Source: Blepharisma stoltei (taxonomy: Eukaryota > Ciliophora > Heterotrichea > Heterotrichida > Blepharismidae). Taken from it: a DNA stretch of 64,000 bases. The stretch lies in the NCBI GenBank assembly GCA_914767885.1, contig CAJZBQ010000025.1:434001-498000 (forward strand), read 5' to 3'. The notes beneath the pieces are model-generated. The model was not told where the DNA came from. It searched no databases and saw nothing but the letters and a program-made list of their open reading frames with translations. Both the position numbers and the translations under genes were made by a program. Of the stretch, positions 48,602 to 59,726 are shown one piece after another (within the stretch, counting starts at the first letter, position 1; each line of letters begins with the position of its first letter).

Positions 48602-50634
48602 ATGGGATCATGCTACAACAGACCTTCTCGTAAGGAAATACGAATTGTTCCAACAGTTGTTCCATCAACAAATCAAAATCATAATGTTGGTCGTCAAAGA
48701 CTTTCAATTTTATCTGGCAAATAGTCCCTTAGCATCATTATATATGCTATAATTTTTAAGAATAATATTTTATTCAGAATTTATAGGATTAATTTATTTA
48801 AAGGAAAATTCCTCTAATTAATTCACAAATTAAGAACCCTTTTATCAACACCAAATATTTCTCAAAATTCCCTTGAAGGGAATCTTGAAATATTGGCACA
48901 ACTTCATTCGTCATTGCAAAGCAGACCTCCAACTGAAGGCAAACCTGAACAAGGCAGCTTATTTTTGATAAAAGAACGATACATCGTGGAAAGTAAAAAT
49001 GAGCCGAAACGCCAAGATAGTTTTGACGAAAAATGATCACGAATCACAGGCAACAAAACTCACATCGATTTCTTATATCGCCTTGGCATCTCAGTTACCT
49101 GCAAAAAAGGCTTAAAACCAGAAAGCCCCAACCAAGATGACTACTGCATCGTTATTGATGGACCTTCATTTCTCTTAGGTGTATTTGACGGGCATGGATT
49201 CTTCGGCCATGATGTATCCAATTATGTGCACAGCTTAATGCCTGTAGTTATGTTTTCAAACGCTAACTGAAAGCAGCACCCTGAACAAGTGATGAAAGAA
49301 GTTTTCTCCCAATGCAACCAAAGCTTGATTAACACTTGTAATTACCAAGATACAAAATTTGACTGTGAGTACTCAGGCACTACAGCTACTCTGGTACATT
49401 ATAGAGAGCACAAGCTTTATATTGCTCATGTAGGTGACTCTAGAGCTGTCATAGCAAGAAGAAAAGGCTCTTCCTTAATACCAATCGAGCTAACCCCAGA
49501 TCACAAGCCAGAAAATCTTTGCGAAAAAGAAAGAATTGAGAAGTCTGGAGGCGAAGTCAGAAAACAATCAAGGGAACACCCTTTTAGAGTCTACGTAAAA
49601 GGAAAAGACTACCCTGGCCTTGGAATGAGCAGAGCAATAGGTGACACATCAGCTCAATCTATAGGTGTATCATGTGAGCCCGAATTTTCCGAATACAAGC
49701 TTGATGAAGAGAGAGATTATTTTATTGCATTAGGTCTTTATTTCAGGACCATGCCCCGATTAAAAAATTATTTAACTTTCTTCTTTTCCTAAAATTTTTG
49801 GATAAAATTTTAGTAAAATTTTCTAAACCCACGTAATCCGCGATTTTTTTGATTTCTGAGTCTAATATGAATTTTCTATTTCTGATAAAATTTGAATCTG
49901 ATCTAAATTTTATTTTCCTGATAATATTTGATTCTGATATCAATTTTATTTTTCTGATAAAATTTGAATTGATCTAATTTTTATTTTTCTGATAGGGTTT
50001 GATTCTGATATCAATTTTATTTTTCTGATAGGATTTAAGGTTGATTTAGATTTTAATTTTCTGGTGTTCAGGATTTTCTTATCGATTGTCTTCTTATCAT
50101 CAATGATCACCTCAGTCTTCCTATATTTGAAGGTTTCCTGAATAGGTTCCATTTCATCTAGTATTTTTCCATCTAAACGACTTAAAAACTCGAATATTTT
50201 GTCATCTGTATCAACATTTTCTGTATCACTATCATTTCATTCATACTCTGATTCAGAATTATCAAGTAATCCTGTATCAATAAGTTCATTTAATAGTAAA
50301 AGTTCGAAAAATTCATCCTGTAAAGCTCCGTTTTCGTCACAAAAGGAAGAAGAATAGGAAACATTACTTTCCGAATCTTCCATTAAAATAAAAGTAAGCT
50401 TGATGAAGAAGAGATGAATTTGTGCTGGTTTGCAGTGATGGGATTTGGGAATTTATAAGCAACCAAGAAGCTGTCGATCTCATAGACGCAAATTCAAAAA
50501 GCATCAAGAAAGCCCCAGAAAAGCTTGCAGAACTTGCTTGGAACAGATGAAGTGAGCATGAGCGAGGAGTCGTTGATGATATCACAGTAATTCTTGCTTA
50601 TATTCCTAAACAATTACATACTGACTGTATCTAA
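48602..50634 (+). CDS. PP2C-type protein phosphatase
   Basis: ATG at 48602 begins MGSCYNRPSR, a likely N-myristoylation/acylation site; TAA ends at 50634. Two inserts are removed: 48711-48818 and 49718-50415. PP2C motifs in order: VFDGHGFFGHDVS, SGTTATLVHY, AHVGDSRAVIA, GLGMSRAIGD, LVCSDGIWEFIS, RGVVDDITVILAY, giving the metal-binding Asp residues. Family role: Mg/Mn-dependent Ser/Thr phosphatase; the N-terminus suggests membrane attachment. The region between ATG and the DGHG motif is long and low in known motifs. Divergent from the WD40 gene, with about 0.9 kb between their starts. Confidence 0.83.
48711..48818. other. probable TA-bounded IES, 108 bp
   Basis: The 5' exon runs GRQRLSILSGK then TAG. 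The downstream exon is open from TTAATTCACAAATTAAGA after a TAA. Joining at TA 48711 and TA 48819 gives RLSILIHKLRTLLS in phase. The protein here is not conserved enough for me to confirm the junction. Confidence 0.5.
49718..50415. mobile_element. 698-bp insert in PP2C gene with long direct repeats
   Basis: Between LDEERD and EFVLVCSDGIWEF the PP2C frame is broken by an AT-rich block. The left flank TACAAGCTTGATGAAGAGAG and right flank TAAGCTTGATGAAGAAGAG are near-copies, so the block sits between ~22-bp imperfect direct repeats. Joining at the shared AGAGAT (49712-49717 and 50410-50415) restores the protein. Using the TA at 50395 puts a TAA in frame, so the usual TA rule fails. Confidence 0.6.
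49722..50383 (-). pseudogene. antisense ORF inside the PP2C insert, frameshifted
   Basis: ATG at 50383 opens an acidic protein (MEDSESNVSYSSSF, later DSDTENVDTDDK), then a basic section with repeated SESNPIRKIK-type motifs, ending GAWSWNKDLMQ and TAA at 49722. It spans almost the whole insert. The frame breaks by one base near 49970, where a repeated AGAAAAATAAAATT-like run occurs. About 220 codons. No family recognised; acidic then basic composition is compatible with an element-encoded DNA-binding protein, but that is speculation. Confidence 0.45.
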
Positions 50635-50645
50635 TTAACTTAACC

Positions 50646-51956
50646 TTAATTACTTTTAAGATCTTGGATTTCAAATAACACATTGCAGAGCAACCCTGAA
50701 ATTCGCTCGTCTGATGCGGCTACTGCAAATATTTGTGTGTCAAACGGCACAAAAAGCTTGACGTTTTTAGGTGCCCCTGATAGATTGTTTAGGATCATTG
50801 CAGATATTTTGGCTTGCTTGTCTTCGGCGTCATCTGTTTGGGATATTGATGTCAAAAGCCTGACAAGGCCTTCAATGCAGCGAGGAGCGTTTGCGATTTT
50901 TACCTTAGTAGCTAAGCTTTGGTCACTGAGGTTGCAGAGGATTTCTAAGACAGAGTCTTTGGATTGTGAAGTGGAGAGAAGCCATTTAGCTAGCTCGTCA
51001 AAGAAAATTTGAGGAAGCTGCTCAATTATTTCTTCATTGCTGATAGGCAGAGTAAGTTTTCTGAAGCACTCAATTGCGGATTCTGCTAAATCACTTTGTA
51101 GGCAGTCCATTAGAGTGCACAATAAGTCTCTATAGTTTGGCAGATCTTGCAAGAAAATGTGTTTAGCTAAATTTGTTAAAAATTCCAAACAATTTTGAGT
51201 GATTTCTTTATCAATTAACAGGCTAAAGATCTTAACAATAGCCTCAATCATTCCGCTGCACTTAAAAAGGATGATTTCGTTATTTCTAATCATACTCAAG
51301 TTTCTCAGGACCAATAAAATCGCTTTCACTTGTTCCATCATCACCACATAAGAAGCTTCATCATAAGGAGTCACACCTCTTGGTCTTTTCATTGGAACTT
51401 CTCCTCCAAAGGCAGGTAATTTCTTCAAGCAATACTGCAAAAACGACAAAATGCTTTCTACTAGTCCGTTGCTTTCAAGCTGATAGTTGTGAGCTGTATT
51501 GCAGCTAAACAATAAAAGCGTGTTTATTGCCCAGTTCACTTCAGTTTGGTACTTGCTGTCAAAAGCTAGAATCATCCTCCTTGTGTTTGCCATCATAGGT
51601 GCTGTCACCTTGATTTTCTTAGTAGGCTTTGAAGCAGCCGCTTGCTCTGGCTCAGCCACTGGGACACTTCTTTCACTTTTACTGAAAAAGTTCTCTTGCT
51701 CATATGTAAAAAGTATCTTATGATAATGCTGGCGAAGGTTATAGCTCGCAGAGGTACAAGAGCTTGGCAAGTCTAAAGCAGTGACGACTTCTTTTCATAA
51801 TTTGTTATTAGATACTTGCTGGAATCCGCCTCGGCTTACGACTTCTTTATAAAGTTTAAAAAGATCAAGCTCTTTCCCACCTATTTGTGGGACTCTCAAG
51901 ACTTCGTTTCGCTGCTCAAAAAACTTGCGAAGGGACTTAAGAAATTCTTCAGCCAT
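50646..51956 (-). CDS. ARID-domain protein with helical-repeat C-terminus
   Basis: 436 aa; ATG at 51956, TAA at 50646. Residues ~1-95 match an ARID/BRIGHT DNA-binding domain: LDLFKLYKEVVSRGGFQQVS, then KLWKEVVTALDLP and ASYNLRQHYHKILFTYE, with Trp from TGA. A basic linker follows (KPTKKIKV), then an all-helical, Leu-rich armadillo-like section (ILLVLRNLSMIRNNEIILFK, LEFLTNLAKHIF, ILCNLSDQSLATKVKIA). ARID followed by armadillo-like repeats is the layout of ARID2/BAF200 and ARID1 in SWI/SNF remodelers, so a chromatin role in the nucleus is likely. The 3' end is 11 bp from the PP2C 3' end (convergent). Confidence 0.8.
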
Positions 51957-51985
51957 ATTAAAATATTTCAAGAATTAAGGGAAAA

Positions 51986-52981
51986 TTAGAACCGAGTTGA
52001 GGTACCGAATGCAGCTTTAGGGGATTTTTTAAGCACAACCTCACTGTTTGGGAAGTACTGGCCTGGCCCAGGTGCTTCGCTTTTGAAAGTGAAATGTGTT
52101 TTTACAGTAGTCGAGGATTTTCCGTATGAGACTTTTTCTTTTGGAAAGTATTCAACCTCTAAATCTTTTTTGCTGAGATAAAAGGTGTCTTGTTTTTGAC
52201 TTTTCCCCATGGAATATGCAGGAGCCGCTTCAAGTGCTCCTTTGGGAGAGTATTCAGCTGGAGAAGGATATCTGCCATAGTTATTTTGGTACCTTTGGCT
52301 TTTTCCAATTGTTCACTTTGGAGAAGTTGATTTGGTAGTTTTTGATGAATATGCTCCAGGGCCAGGCGTTGAATGAGCTGCTGACTGAGGTCTTCTAGGG
52401 ATTATAAGTGCGGGCTTCCCATCATTTGTTGATTTGCTTGTATTATAAGACCCAGGGCCAGGAGTAACAGCTTTTACAAATCCATCCCTTGAGGTCATTG
52501 TAAAAGAATAATCGGGATGTTTCAGTTTGATCAATAATGAATCTTCATATGTGCCAGGGCCAGGATTGTCAGAGTTTCTTGATAAGTATCATCGCTTGGC
52601 TTTACCAATAGTGGCTCTGGGAGACTTTGATAAAACTGGCTGAATACTATAAGCCCCAGGTCCTGGATGTGCATCGTAATTTTTCCGTAATATTTTTTTC
52701 TTGCTTTTCTTTAGATTAATTGTGTATCGGGTCGCGTTATACTCAACTAATCTTCCAGCTTTCTGAGGTTTCTTGCCTGAGCTCTCTTTAAAACTCCTTG
52801 AATGTTGTCCAACAGAATCTTCAGTGGTTTCTGTATTATTAATAACGCTAGTGTCAAGAGTTGCGTAGATTTTTTTGATATTCTTTAGTGAATTAGAGTA
52901 ATTATTGCTGTCTTGATGATATTTTTGAGGTTCACTGTATCTTTTTGAAGCGAATCTATTTAACTGCTCAGCGGAATTCAT
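51986..52981 (-). CDS. PGPGxY-repeat (SHIPPO/STPGR-like) protein
   Basis: 331 aa; ATG 52981, TAA 51986, uninterrupted with TGA as Trp. Repeated motifs: HPGPGAYSI, NPGPGTYED, TPGPGSYNT, TPGPGAYSS, YPSPAEYSP, APGPGQYFP, each preceded by a basic GK/TIGKxxR-type segment. This spacing is that of STPGR/outer-dense-fibre (SHIPPO1) proteins, which associate with axonemal or cortical microtubules. The N-terminal ~110 residues are charged and without motif. Head to tail with the ARID gene, 29 bp apart. Confidence 0.8.
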
Positions 52982-53399
52982 TAATTTATAAGATCTATTT
53001 TAATTAATACTGCGATAATTTGGTGATTTAATTAACTATAATTGTGTATTAAAATGGTTATAAGTGTAAAAATTGAGGAACTTATGTAACGAAGTGCCAA
53101 AAAAAAGCTTAATTAAAAAAATGCTTTTATTTGTCTCTTGAATATTAATAATCTTGAACCTTATGAATAAATTTATGATATTCTTCCATTTTTGAATAAA
53201 TTTAAAATATGAAATATTTAGATTTGCTTTTTGTTTTGTTTTTATAATTCAACTAAGTAAATCCATTATATATACTTGACTTTCATCTTATTACTTATAT
53301 TAATTCAGCCAAATATAAGCTTTTGAATGTTTTCTATTTTTACTGCGCTTATTCTTTTAATATGAAATTAAAGTAGTTGGGGTTAAATAAATCGTTTAA
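52982..53399. other. intergenic AT-rich gap, divergent starts
   Basis: About 420 bp between the divergent PGPGxY and MORN genes. Very AT-rich; no ORF, RNA or clear motif seen. Confidence 0.5.
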
Positions 53400-55145
53400 A
53401 TGGGTGCAAAGTGCTCATGTCTCAAAGGAGAGCCTTCAGAAGAAAGCCAGCTTCGTATAGACCACGCTTCCATCGAAGTTGAAAAACGCCAAGCAAGCAG
53501 TATACTAAGTCATGAATCAATAATAAATAATGCATCACAGCCTCAAAAAAATAATGAGGCTCAGAGAAACATGCTAAGCCTAGATTCAATTGCAACTGAC
53601 CAATCTCACCGTCCTTTAACCATAGCTGACCTCATAAAGCTTCAAAGTGTACTTCGAGGATACTGTGATCGGAAAAAGACAAAAGAAGTTTACACAACTC
53701 TAAAGGCTGATCAAGTCGAAATGCAGCGAGGAAACCAAAAGGCAGCCTCCGAATCCCAATCTCCCTTCTTCAGAGGCTTCATGCAAAATGATATGCAAAA
53801 CATCCCTATAACACGCACCGAAATCAGCTTGATTCCTGATGGTAATATCCCAGATTACTCAAATAATGAAACAAGAGCTGTCCAATCCAAGCTTGGGAAT
53901 TTCAGTCCTTCTCCCCCTCCTAACGATCAGACTGCCAAAACAAAGCATGGCCCTGCACAGATTGAAAATGGAGCAATTTATACAGGGGAATGGAATAATG
54001 ATAAACAGAGACATGGCTATGGAGTCCAAGTGTGACCTGACGGCTCGAAATATGAAGGGTACTGGATGTTTGACAAAGCAAATGGGAAAGGAAGACTCAC
54101 ACATGGAGATGGAGATGTCTATGAAGGAGACTGAAAAGATGACAAAGCCCATGGCTATGGAGTTTATATGCACACTGACGGAGCTAAGTATCAAGGTAAT
54201 TGGCAAGATGATAAGCAGCATGGCAAAGGAATGGAAACTTGGCCTGATGGAGCTAGATATGAAGGAGATTATATCAATGGCAAAAAAGATGGCCGAGGCC
54301 TTTTCCTTTGGGCCGATGGGAGCACGTATGATGGGGAGTTTCAAGATAATAATATCCATGGAATCGGAAAATATACATGGGGAGACAGCAGAATTTATAT
54401 AGGAGAGTGAAAGAACAACAAAATGGATGGAAAAGGGCTATTTAAATGGTCTGATGGGAGAAGCTACGAAGGTGAGTATGCTGAAGATAAGAAACAAGGA
54501 TATGGCACTTTTACTTGGCCAGATGGAAGGAAATACCAAGGACTTTGGCTTAATGGGAAACAGCATGGAAAAGGTGTTTATTTCTCTGCACAATTAAATT
54601 AAATTAAATTAAGAGCCTTAATGATTTTTAGATTTGATGCCTTCATACGCTTTCGACCAATGCCAGTCTGTTTATGGGCGGAAATTCAGATGCTATTTGA
54701 ACAGTGGTTTTCTCTAGGAGTAGTAATTTCCAAGAGTTTCGATGGGTTAGGGAGACACCCTGTCAGTACGCCATAGGGTTCTATGGAGATAGTGTTAGCC
54801 CGATACTTGCGTCGGCCAACTTTGAGAGAGGTGTCTACCAGCCGGAAAAGCTGTGGCCCAAAATCGTCTGAAATCCAATACATGATCATGAAGTAACCAC
54901 CAACTGGCTCCAAGGCCACCTTCACTACATAGTCCAATCCTCCGATGGGCAAGAGTTAGAATTAAAGCGTCCTAACTTGGTTTAGGCTATAAAATGACTT
55001 TTGTAACCAAATTTATGCATCATCGTCAATTGATATTTAGCTATCACCACCATATTAATTATTCTCTGCACAAGGGAATAAAAGAGAAGGAGAGTGAAAT
55101 GATGGGAAAAGAGTCAAATGGATTTTAGATGAAAATAATAATTAG
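53400..55145 (+). CDS. IQ-motif and MORN-repeat protein
   Basis: ATG 53400 gives [12 protein letters not shown], a likely myristoyl/palmitoyl anchor. [16 protein letters not shown] near residue 80 is an IQ (calmodulin-binding) motif. From about residue 195 come ~10 MORN repeats ([43 protein letters not shown] and so on), ending [20 protein letters not shown] and TAG at 55145. Many MORN Trp residues are TGA. An insert (54594-55073) splits the last repeats. MORN proteins bind membranes or serve as scaffolds in the ciliate cortex and basal bodies; the acyl anchor and IQ motif suggest a calcium-linked membrane scaffold (inference). Confidence 0.85.
54594..55073. mobile_element. 480-bp insert in MORN gene with 12-15-bp direct repeats
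   Basis: TATTTCTCTGCACAA (54579-54593) and TATTCTCTGCACAA (55060-55073) flank a GC-richer block that starts with (TTAAA)n-like repeats. Removing block plus right copy gives [18 protein letters not shown]. Alternatively, cutting at TA 54595 and TA 55060 also keeps frame but leaves FSAQLFSAQG. The repeat looks like a target-site duplication of a retroposon-like element with a simple-repeat tail. An 89-codon minus ORF inside shows no family. Confidence 0.6.
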
Positions 55146-55305
55146 CTTAACTTCACTATTAATGTTTAAAAGCGATTCTTTAGCAGAAAATCTTCTATAC
55201 ACCATTTAATCGTTCTATTTGATAAATCTGCTTTTAGTGTTTTTTTTAATTTTCTTTGAATTCTCAGAATTTTTCAAAGCTTTTTCTCAAGTCTATATAA
55301 TTAAG

Positions 55306-57345
55306 ATGGAGTCTCCAAGCTTACATATAAAAGAAGAGGTCAAGAAAATAAAAGAAGAAATCCAATCAGTTCCAATCGACCATGTTCCTCTTCAATTTGT
55401 CCATAGTCTACTAAACTCAAGAAAATACACAGATCCTTATTTTCCTCCAACCCTCTATATTGTATATGGCGATAAGTCCAAACGTCGTCTTGACTGCGAA
55501 ATCATTTTTAAAAGGCCAGAAACCTTTATGAAGAAGCCAATTTCAGTATTCACAGGTGGAATTGAAGAAAGCGATATTTTACAAGGAAAACTCGGGGATT
55601 GCTGGCTTATGAGCTCTCTATGTGCCCTCACAGAACGAAAAGAAGCCATAGAGAAAATTTTCTGCACCAAAGAGTACTCAGTCAATGGCATTTATAGGCT
55701 CCAGCTCTATAAAAACGGAGAATTGCAGTATGTAACGATTGATGATTATATCCCTTGCGATGCTGAAACGAATAAGCCAGTCTTTAGCAAAAATAATGGT
55801 TCTGAGCTATGGGTGCTGCTGATCGAAAAAGCTTATGCGAAACTTCATGGATCTTATTTATCCCTAAAAGGAGGCTATGCTGAAGAAGCCTTTATTGATA
55901 TCACAGGATGGCCTGCTTTTACGTATTATTTCGACCAGATCGAAGACAAAATAAACTCAGGCGAGTTTTGGAGGATGCTTAATTATTGGCATAGCCAAAG
56001 ATATTGCTTGGTGGCTGCAACTTCAGGGGAAATTGATGAAAATTCAGGTATGGTGTCAGGGCATTATTATTCAATTAGAGATGTCGTTGAAGTTCATGGA
56101 AATTACTTGCTTCAGCTCAGAAACCCATGGGGAAGCTTTGAGTGGCAAGGCGCATGGAGTGATAATTCGAGAGAATGGACGCCTGAGATGATTAATGCCC
56201 TACATCCTGTTTTTGATAAATCGGATGGCCAGTTTTGGATGTGCTATCAAGATTTCCTGTATTATTTTCAAAGAGTAGTCATGGGAAAGACTGAGCTTTG
56301 CTATGAAAGGCGAGAAAAGAATTGGATGATAAAAAACCCAAGCCATGGGGCTGTCGCTTATGAGTATTATACAATTAATGTGGCGACCAGGACTGAGGTC
56401 ACGTTAGGAATTCATCAAGAAGATGAAAGATGTGTAGGAACTAAACAATATAGAAGATACCTAGATTTAGGAATTGTCGTGATCAGATGGGAAGTTGACA
56501 AATACGTATTCTTTGCATCAACTGAAAAAAATTTGTTAGATAGACAAGTGCAGCTTGAGTTAACTCTTGACCCAGGATATTACGTTGTGCTGCCTATAAG
56601 TGGAGGCTGCAGCTTCAGAGTCCCAGAGGGCGAAAAACATCTTGTCCCGCTTTTAACAGAAACTGATGATCTCCATCCCATTTTCCAAAGCACAATTAAA
56701 GACATATTCAGAAGATTTGACTCAGATATGGACGGAATTCTCTCTGCTAGAGATTTTATCGGCCTTGCTGCAAGGATTGGCCAAAGGCTTTCAGAAGCCC
56801 AGTTTTACAACGCAATCTGCCAAAAGTATACTTCGACTGAAAGAGGTGTTTCTTTACAAGGATTATATGAGCTGTTTTTGGTCGGGATTGAGGCAGAAGG
56901 AGAAGAAGCTGTTAGAAGATGGGTAACACAGCTGGGGCATGATGAATATTTCTATAGCATTGAGTCAAAGCCAGTTGTTTTCACTTTGCATTCAAAGGTA
57001 CCTGTTGATATGAATAAAGCTTTGATGTCGCCGAATTATAACATTTTAGCATGGGGACTGCTGGCTGAGGCAAAGGGAAAAGAGGTGGCAATGATGTCTG
57101 GAATTAAACTGTATACGGTAACACATTCAAATGGCACAAGCTTTATAGCGAAAAGCAATGCGGTGGTTAATAAAAAAGTGACGCTAGATTTGAATGACTC
57201 CACAAATGTAAATTATGCAATTGGGAATGGTGTTATAACAGTGGAAATGGAGACAGGGCATTTTGCAATCTTAGAGCATGCCCAATGCTCAGTTGGAGAA
57301 TCTACGTACACATATAGCTATTCATTTAAAGCAAAAAATAATTAA
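55306..57345 (+). CDS. calpain-type cysteine protease with EF-hand
   Basis: 679 aa from ATG 55306; a preceding in-frame hydrophobic stretch lacks ATG. CysPc domain with all three catalytic residues: C99 in LGDCWLMSS, H253 in SGHYYSIRDV, N273 in LRNPWGSFEW. Then a calpain beta-sandwich (about 340-450), and an EF-hand at about 470-485 (RFDSDMDGILSARDF). The C-terminal ~120 residues form a second beta-rich, C2/domain-III-like segment. Calcium-regulated intracellular protease; the missing second EF-hand pair sets it apart from classical calpains. No intron or IES inside. Confidence 0.88.
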   Translation: MESPSLHIKEEVKKIKEEIQSVPIDHVPLQFVHSLLNSRKYTDPYFPPTLYIVYGDKSKRRLDCEIIFKRPETFMKKPISVFTGGIEESDILQGKLGDCWLMSSLCALTERKEAIEKIFCTKEYSVNGIYRLQLYKNGELQYVTIDDYIPCDAETNKPVFSKNNGSELWVLLIEKAYAKLHGSYLSLKGGYAEEAFIDITGWPAFTYYFDQIEDKINSGEFWRMLNYWHSQRYCLVAATSGEIDENSGMVSGHYYSIRDVVEVHGNYLLQLRNPWGSFEWQGAWSDNSREWTPEMINALHPVFDKSDGQFWMCYQDFLYYFQRVVMGKTELCYERREKNWMIKNPSHGAVAYEYYTINVATRTEVTLGIHQEDERCVGTKQYRRYLDLGIVVIRWEVDKYVFFASTEKNLLDRQVQLELTLDPGYYVVLPISGGCSFRVPEGEKHLVPLLTETDDLHPIFQSTIKDIFRRFDSDMDGILSARDFIGLAARIGQRLSEAQFYNAICQKYTSTERGVSLQGLYELFLVGIEAEGEEAVRRWVTQLGHDEYFYSIESKPVVFTLHSKVPVDMNKALMSPNYNILAWGLLAEAKGKEVAMMSGIKLYTVTHSNGTSFIAKSNAVVNKKVTLDLNDSTNVNYAIGNGVITVEMETGHFAILEHAQCSVGESTYTYSYSFKAKNN

Positions 57346-57466
57346 TATGTTATAGAATTTAATTTAGCTATTGAAAATAATAATCTGAATTTATTTTAAA
57401 ATATTATTTCAAATTATTAATGAAAATTTAAGTATAATATTATTACTATAGGATGCTATTATTAAT

Positions 57467-59143
57467 TTAAAAATTGTTTAGGTCACACTGAGAACTTGTT
57501 TTTAACTTTTTCATGGAGCCCATCATAGTCGTCCTCCGGATTGTCATTTTTCTCTGAGACAGCATTCTCATCCCTCTCCTAGAAGCATACAATAAATCAT
57601 CGTTTTCTGTAGAGATCTCGCTTGAGTCATTCGAAAAGCCTGCATAATTCTTACACCACATGATGCTTTTAAACTCTTCAAAATTCATCGTGCCACCAGA
57701 CTCTAGCTGAAACTCTCCAAGAATTTCGTCCATATCAGTATCAGATATATAGCACCCTGCTTTTTCCAACACAAACCTCAATTCGTGAACACTTATGCTG
57801 CCATTACCATCCTAGATAATTTTTACTATATCAAAATGATTGAAAGTCATTCAGAGCGTTTCATCATCAAAAATCTTTTTTTTATCAAGTGCAGCAATTA
57901 AAAACTGAGTATAATTTAGTTTTCCGTTACCAAGATACTCTATATTTGATATAAGCATATTGAATTCTTCTCTTGCCATATAAAACCCGTTTTTATCCAT
58001 GCATGTTCTGATGTCGTCCGCTGTGATGAATCCTGTTTGCTTTCTGTCAATTTCTTTGAAAATATTCTGCAGGCCTTCTAGCTGTTCTTGTGAAAGATTT
58101 CTGACTAAAACTTTCATTGCTTCTTGCCACAGCTTACCTCTGGCCTTGTGCTTTTTTAAAGAATCAAAAATATTTCCATCTATTTTTATTTGGCAATTGT
58201 CCTTGACCATTGTAAACCACTCATGCCTTAAAGCTTGATTAATGGTAATCCGATCAGGAGGGGGGACTACTAGCATTCTAGCAATAAGATCTTTGGCTTG
58301 AGGAGAAATCTGCTTTCAGCATAAATCTGAAAAGGAGTAATTCGCTTTTTGAATATTCCGAAGAAGATCATTAATACCTGCCCCACCAAACGGGTATTTA
58401 TTTGCCAATAAGAAATACATCATGACTCCTGTTGACCAAATATCGCACTCCTTTCCATAGCCTCCTCTTAATATCTCTGGTGCCAAAAAGTAAGGGGTTC
58501 CCACCTTTGTGTCCATTCCATCCTCTCCAAACCTCACAGATAGTCCAAAATCAATCAATTTTAGTTCCGCGCCTTCTTTTTTACTAGTAAGCATAAAATT
58601 TTCCGGTTTTATATCTCTGTGGCAAATATGTAGTGCATGAAGGTGATTAACAGCCGACAGGACTTTTTGCATGATTCGAGTGACTTCATTTTCTGACAAA
58701 TTTTCTCTGTCGATAAGGTATTCATAGAGGTCTCCCCCTTCGCACAATTCAGTAACCAGATGAATGTATTTGGCATCTTCGTAGGTTTCATAAAGTTTAA
58801 TTATATTCGGATGATCGACTAATTGAAGTATCATGAGTTCATTTTTTAATAGATCCAGGCTGTCTTGAAGGCGCTCTTTGCTTATTGATTTTACTGCGTA
58901 GTGAATTTGATTCGATGGGGCACTTTTTGCTGTTGCACTTTTAGAGTGGGGAGAAATTTTGATGGCTTCTCTGACTGTTCCAAATTGTCCGTAGCCTAGA
59001 ACTTTGATAAAATCGTAATGTTTTGTTATGACTAAATGGAAAATACTTTCAAGGCGAGCGGCGTTTGAGACTTCTGACTTAGATATCAAATGGCCATGGG
59101 ATGGCTGAATTTTTAAGTACTCGTTAGAAGTGCAGATACCCAT
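57467..59143 (-). CDS. calcium-dependent protein kinase (CDPK)
   Basis: ATG 59143 gives MGICTSNEYLK, a probable myristoylation site; TAA at 57467. Kinase marks: GYGQFGTVRE, HYAVKSIS (Lys), HRDIKPENFML, LIDFGLSV, FLAPEIL. After the junction helix (LWQEAMKVLVRNLSQEQLEG) come four EF-hand positions: FKEIDRKQTGFITADDI, IEYLGNGKLNYTQF, FDIDGNGSISVHEL (good loop) and a degenerate one near EFQLESGGTMNFEEF. A 15-nt intron at 57812-57826 splits the third loop. A basic tail ends RMLSQRKMTIRRTTMMGS. Confidence 0.9.
57812..57826 (-). other. 15-nt spliceosomal intron
   Basis: GTAAAAATTATCTAG on the minus strand. Removal turns HFDIVKII* into HFDIDGNGSISVHEL and rebuilds an EF-hand loop. Confidence 0.88.
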
Positions 59144-59726
59144 ATATTTTTGACGTATAAAAATTCCTATAAATATGATGAAGCAAAATGCAATAAATTA
59201 CTAATAATACTTATAATAATTCCACCTTTAAGAATTAGTATTATCTAAATGATATTTTATGCTTCCAATAAGCGAAAAGCAGTAAAACGTGCTAAAAAAT
59301 AAAATATTAGATATTTATAAATAAAATATTTTTGATTATATTTTAAAGTTAAGCTATAACACTTTATCATATAATTTTATTTAGATTTAATAAACTTGAT
59401 TTGCTGAGTTATCTTTAGCTATTTAAGAAAATATTGATATTTAAGGGAAATTATCCAAAAAGTGCCAAGTTTGAAAGAGACGAAGAAATTGTAGGTGTTT
59501 TAGTTAAAGTGGATAAGGATTTCTAGGCTTCGCTATGATTATGCAAGGAGAATTTTGAAAATTGAGAAATGATTTGAAGTTCTAATAAGAGGATGCAGGG
59601 CTCAGTTTATAAGTCAGATCTAAGAGAGTTAAGGGTAGTTCTGGGTTTATTGACAACCTTAAATATATTATGAAAACGATGAATTTATATTTAGATCAAA
59701 TCATTTTAGCAATAAAATAAACTTAG
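59144..59726. other. intergenic AT-rich gap
   Basis: No gene. A short plus-strand patch at about 59445-59535 (FERDEEIVGVLVKVDKDF, then TAG) faintly resembles the DDEIAVAVKVDRLRNF segment of the pseudogene at 2118-3072. Confidence 0.3.

Noticed and set aside
53839-54402. Second plus frame and a minus ORF over the MORN gene
   Set aside because: Shadow frames created because TGA (Trp) appears as stop in the real frame under the standard code.
54686-54952. Minus-strand 88-codon ORF in the MORN insert
   Set aside because: Begins and ends within the insert without recognisable domain; possibly a gene relic but unsupported.
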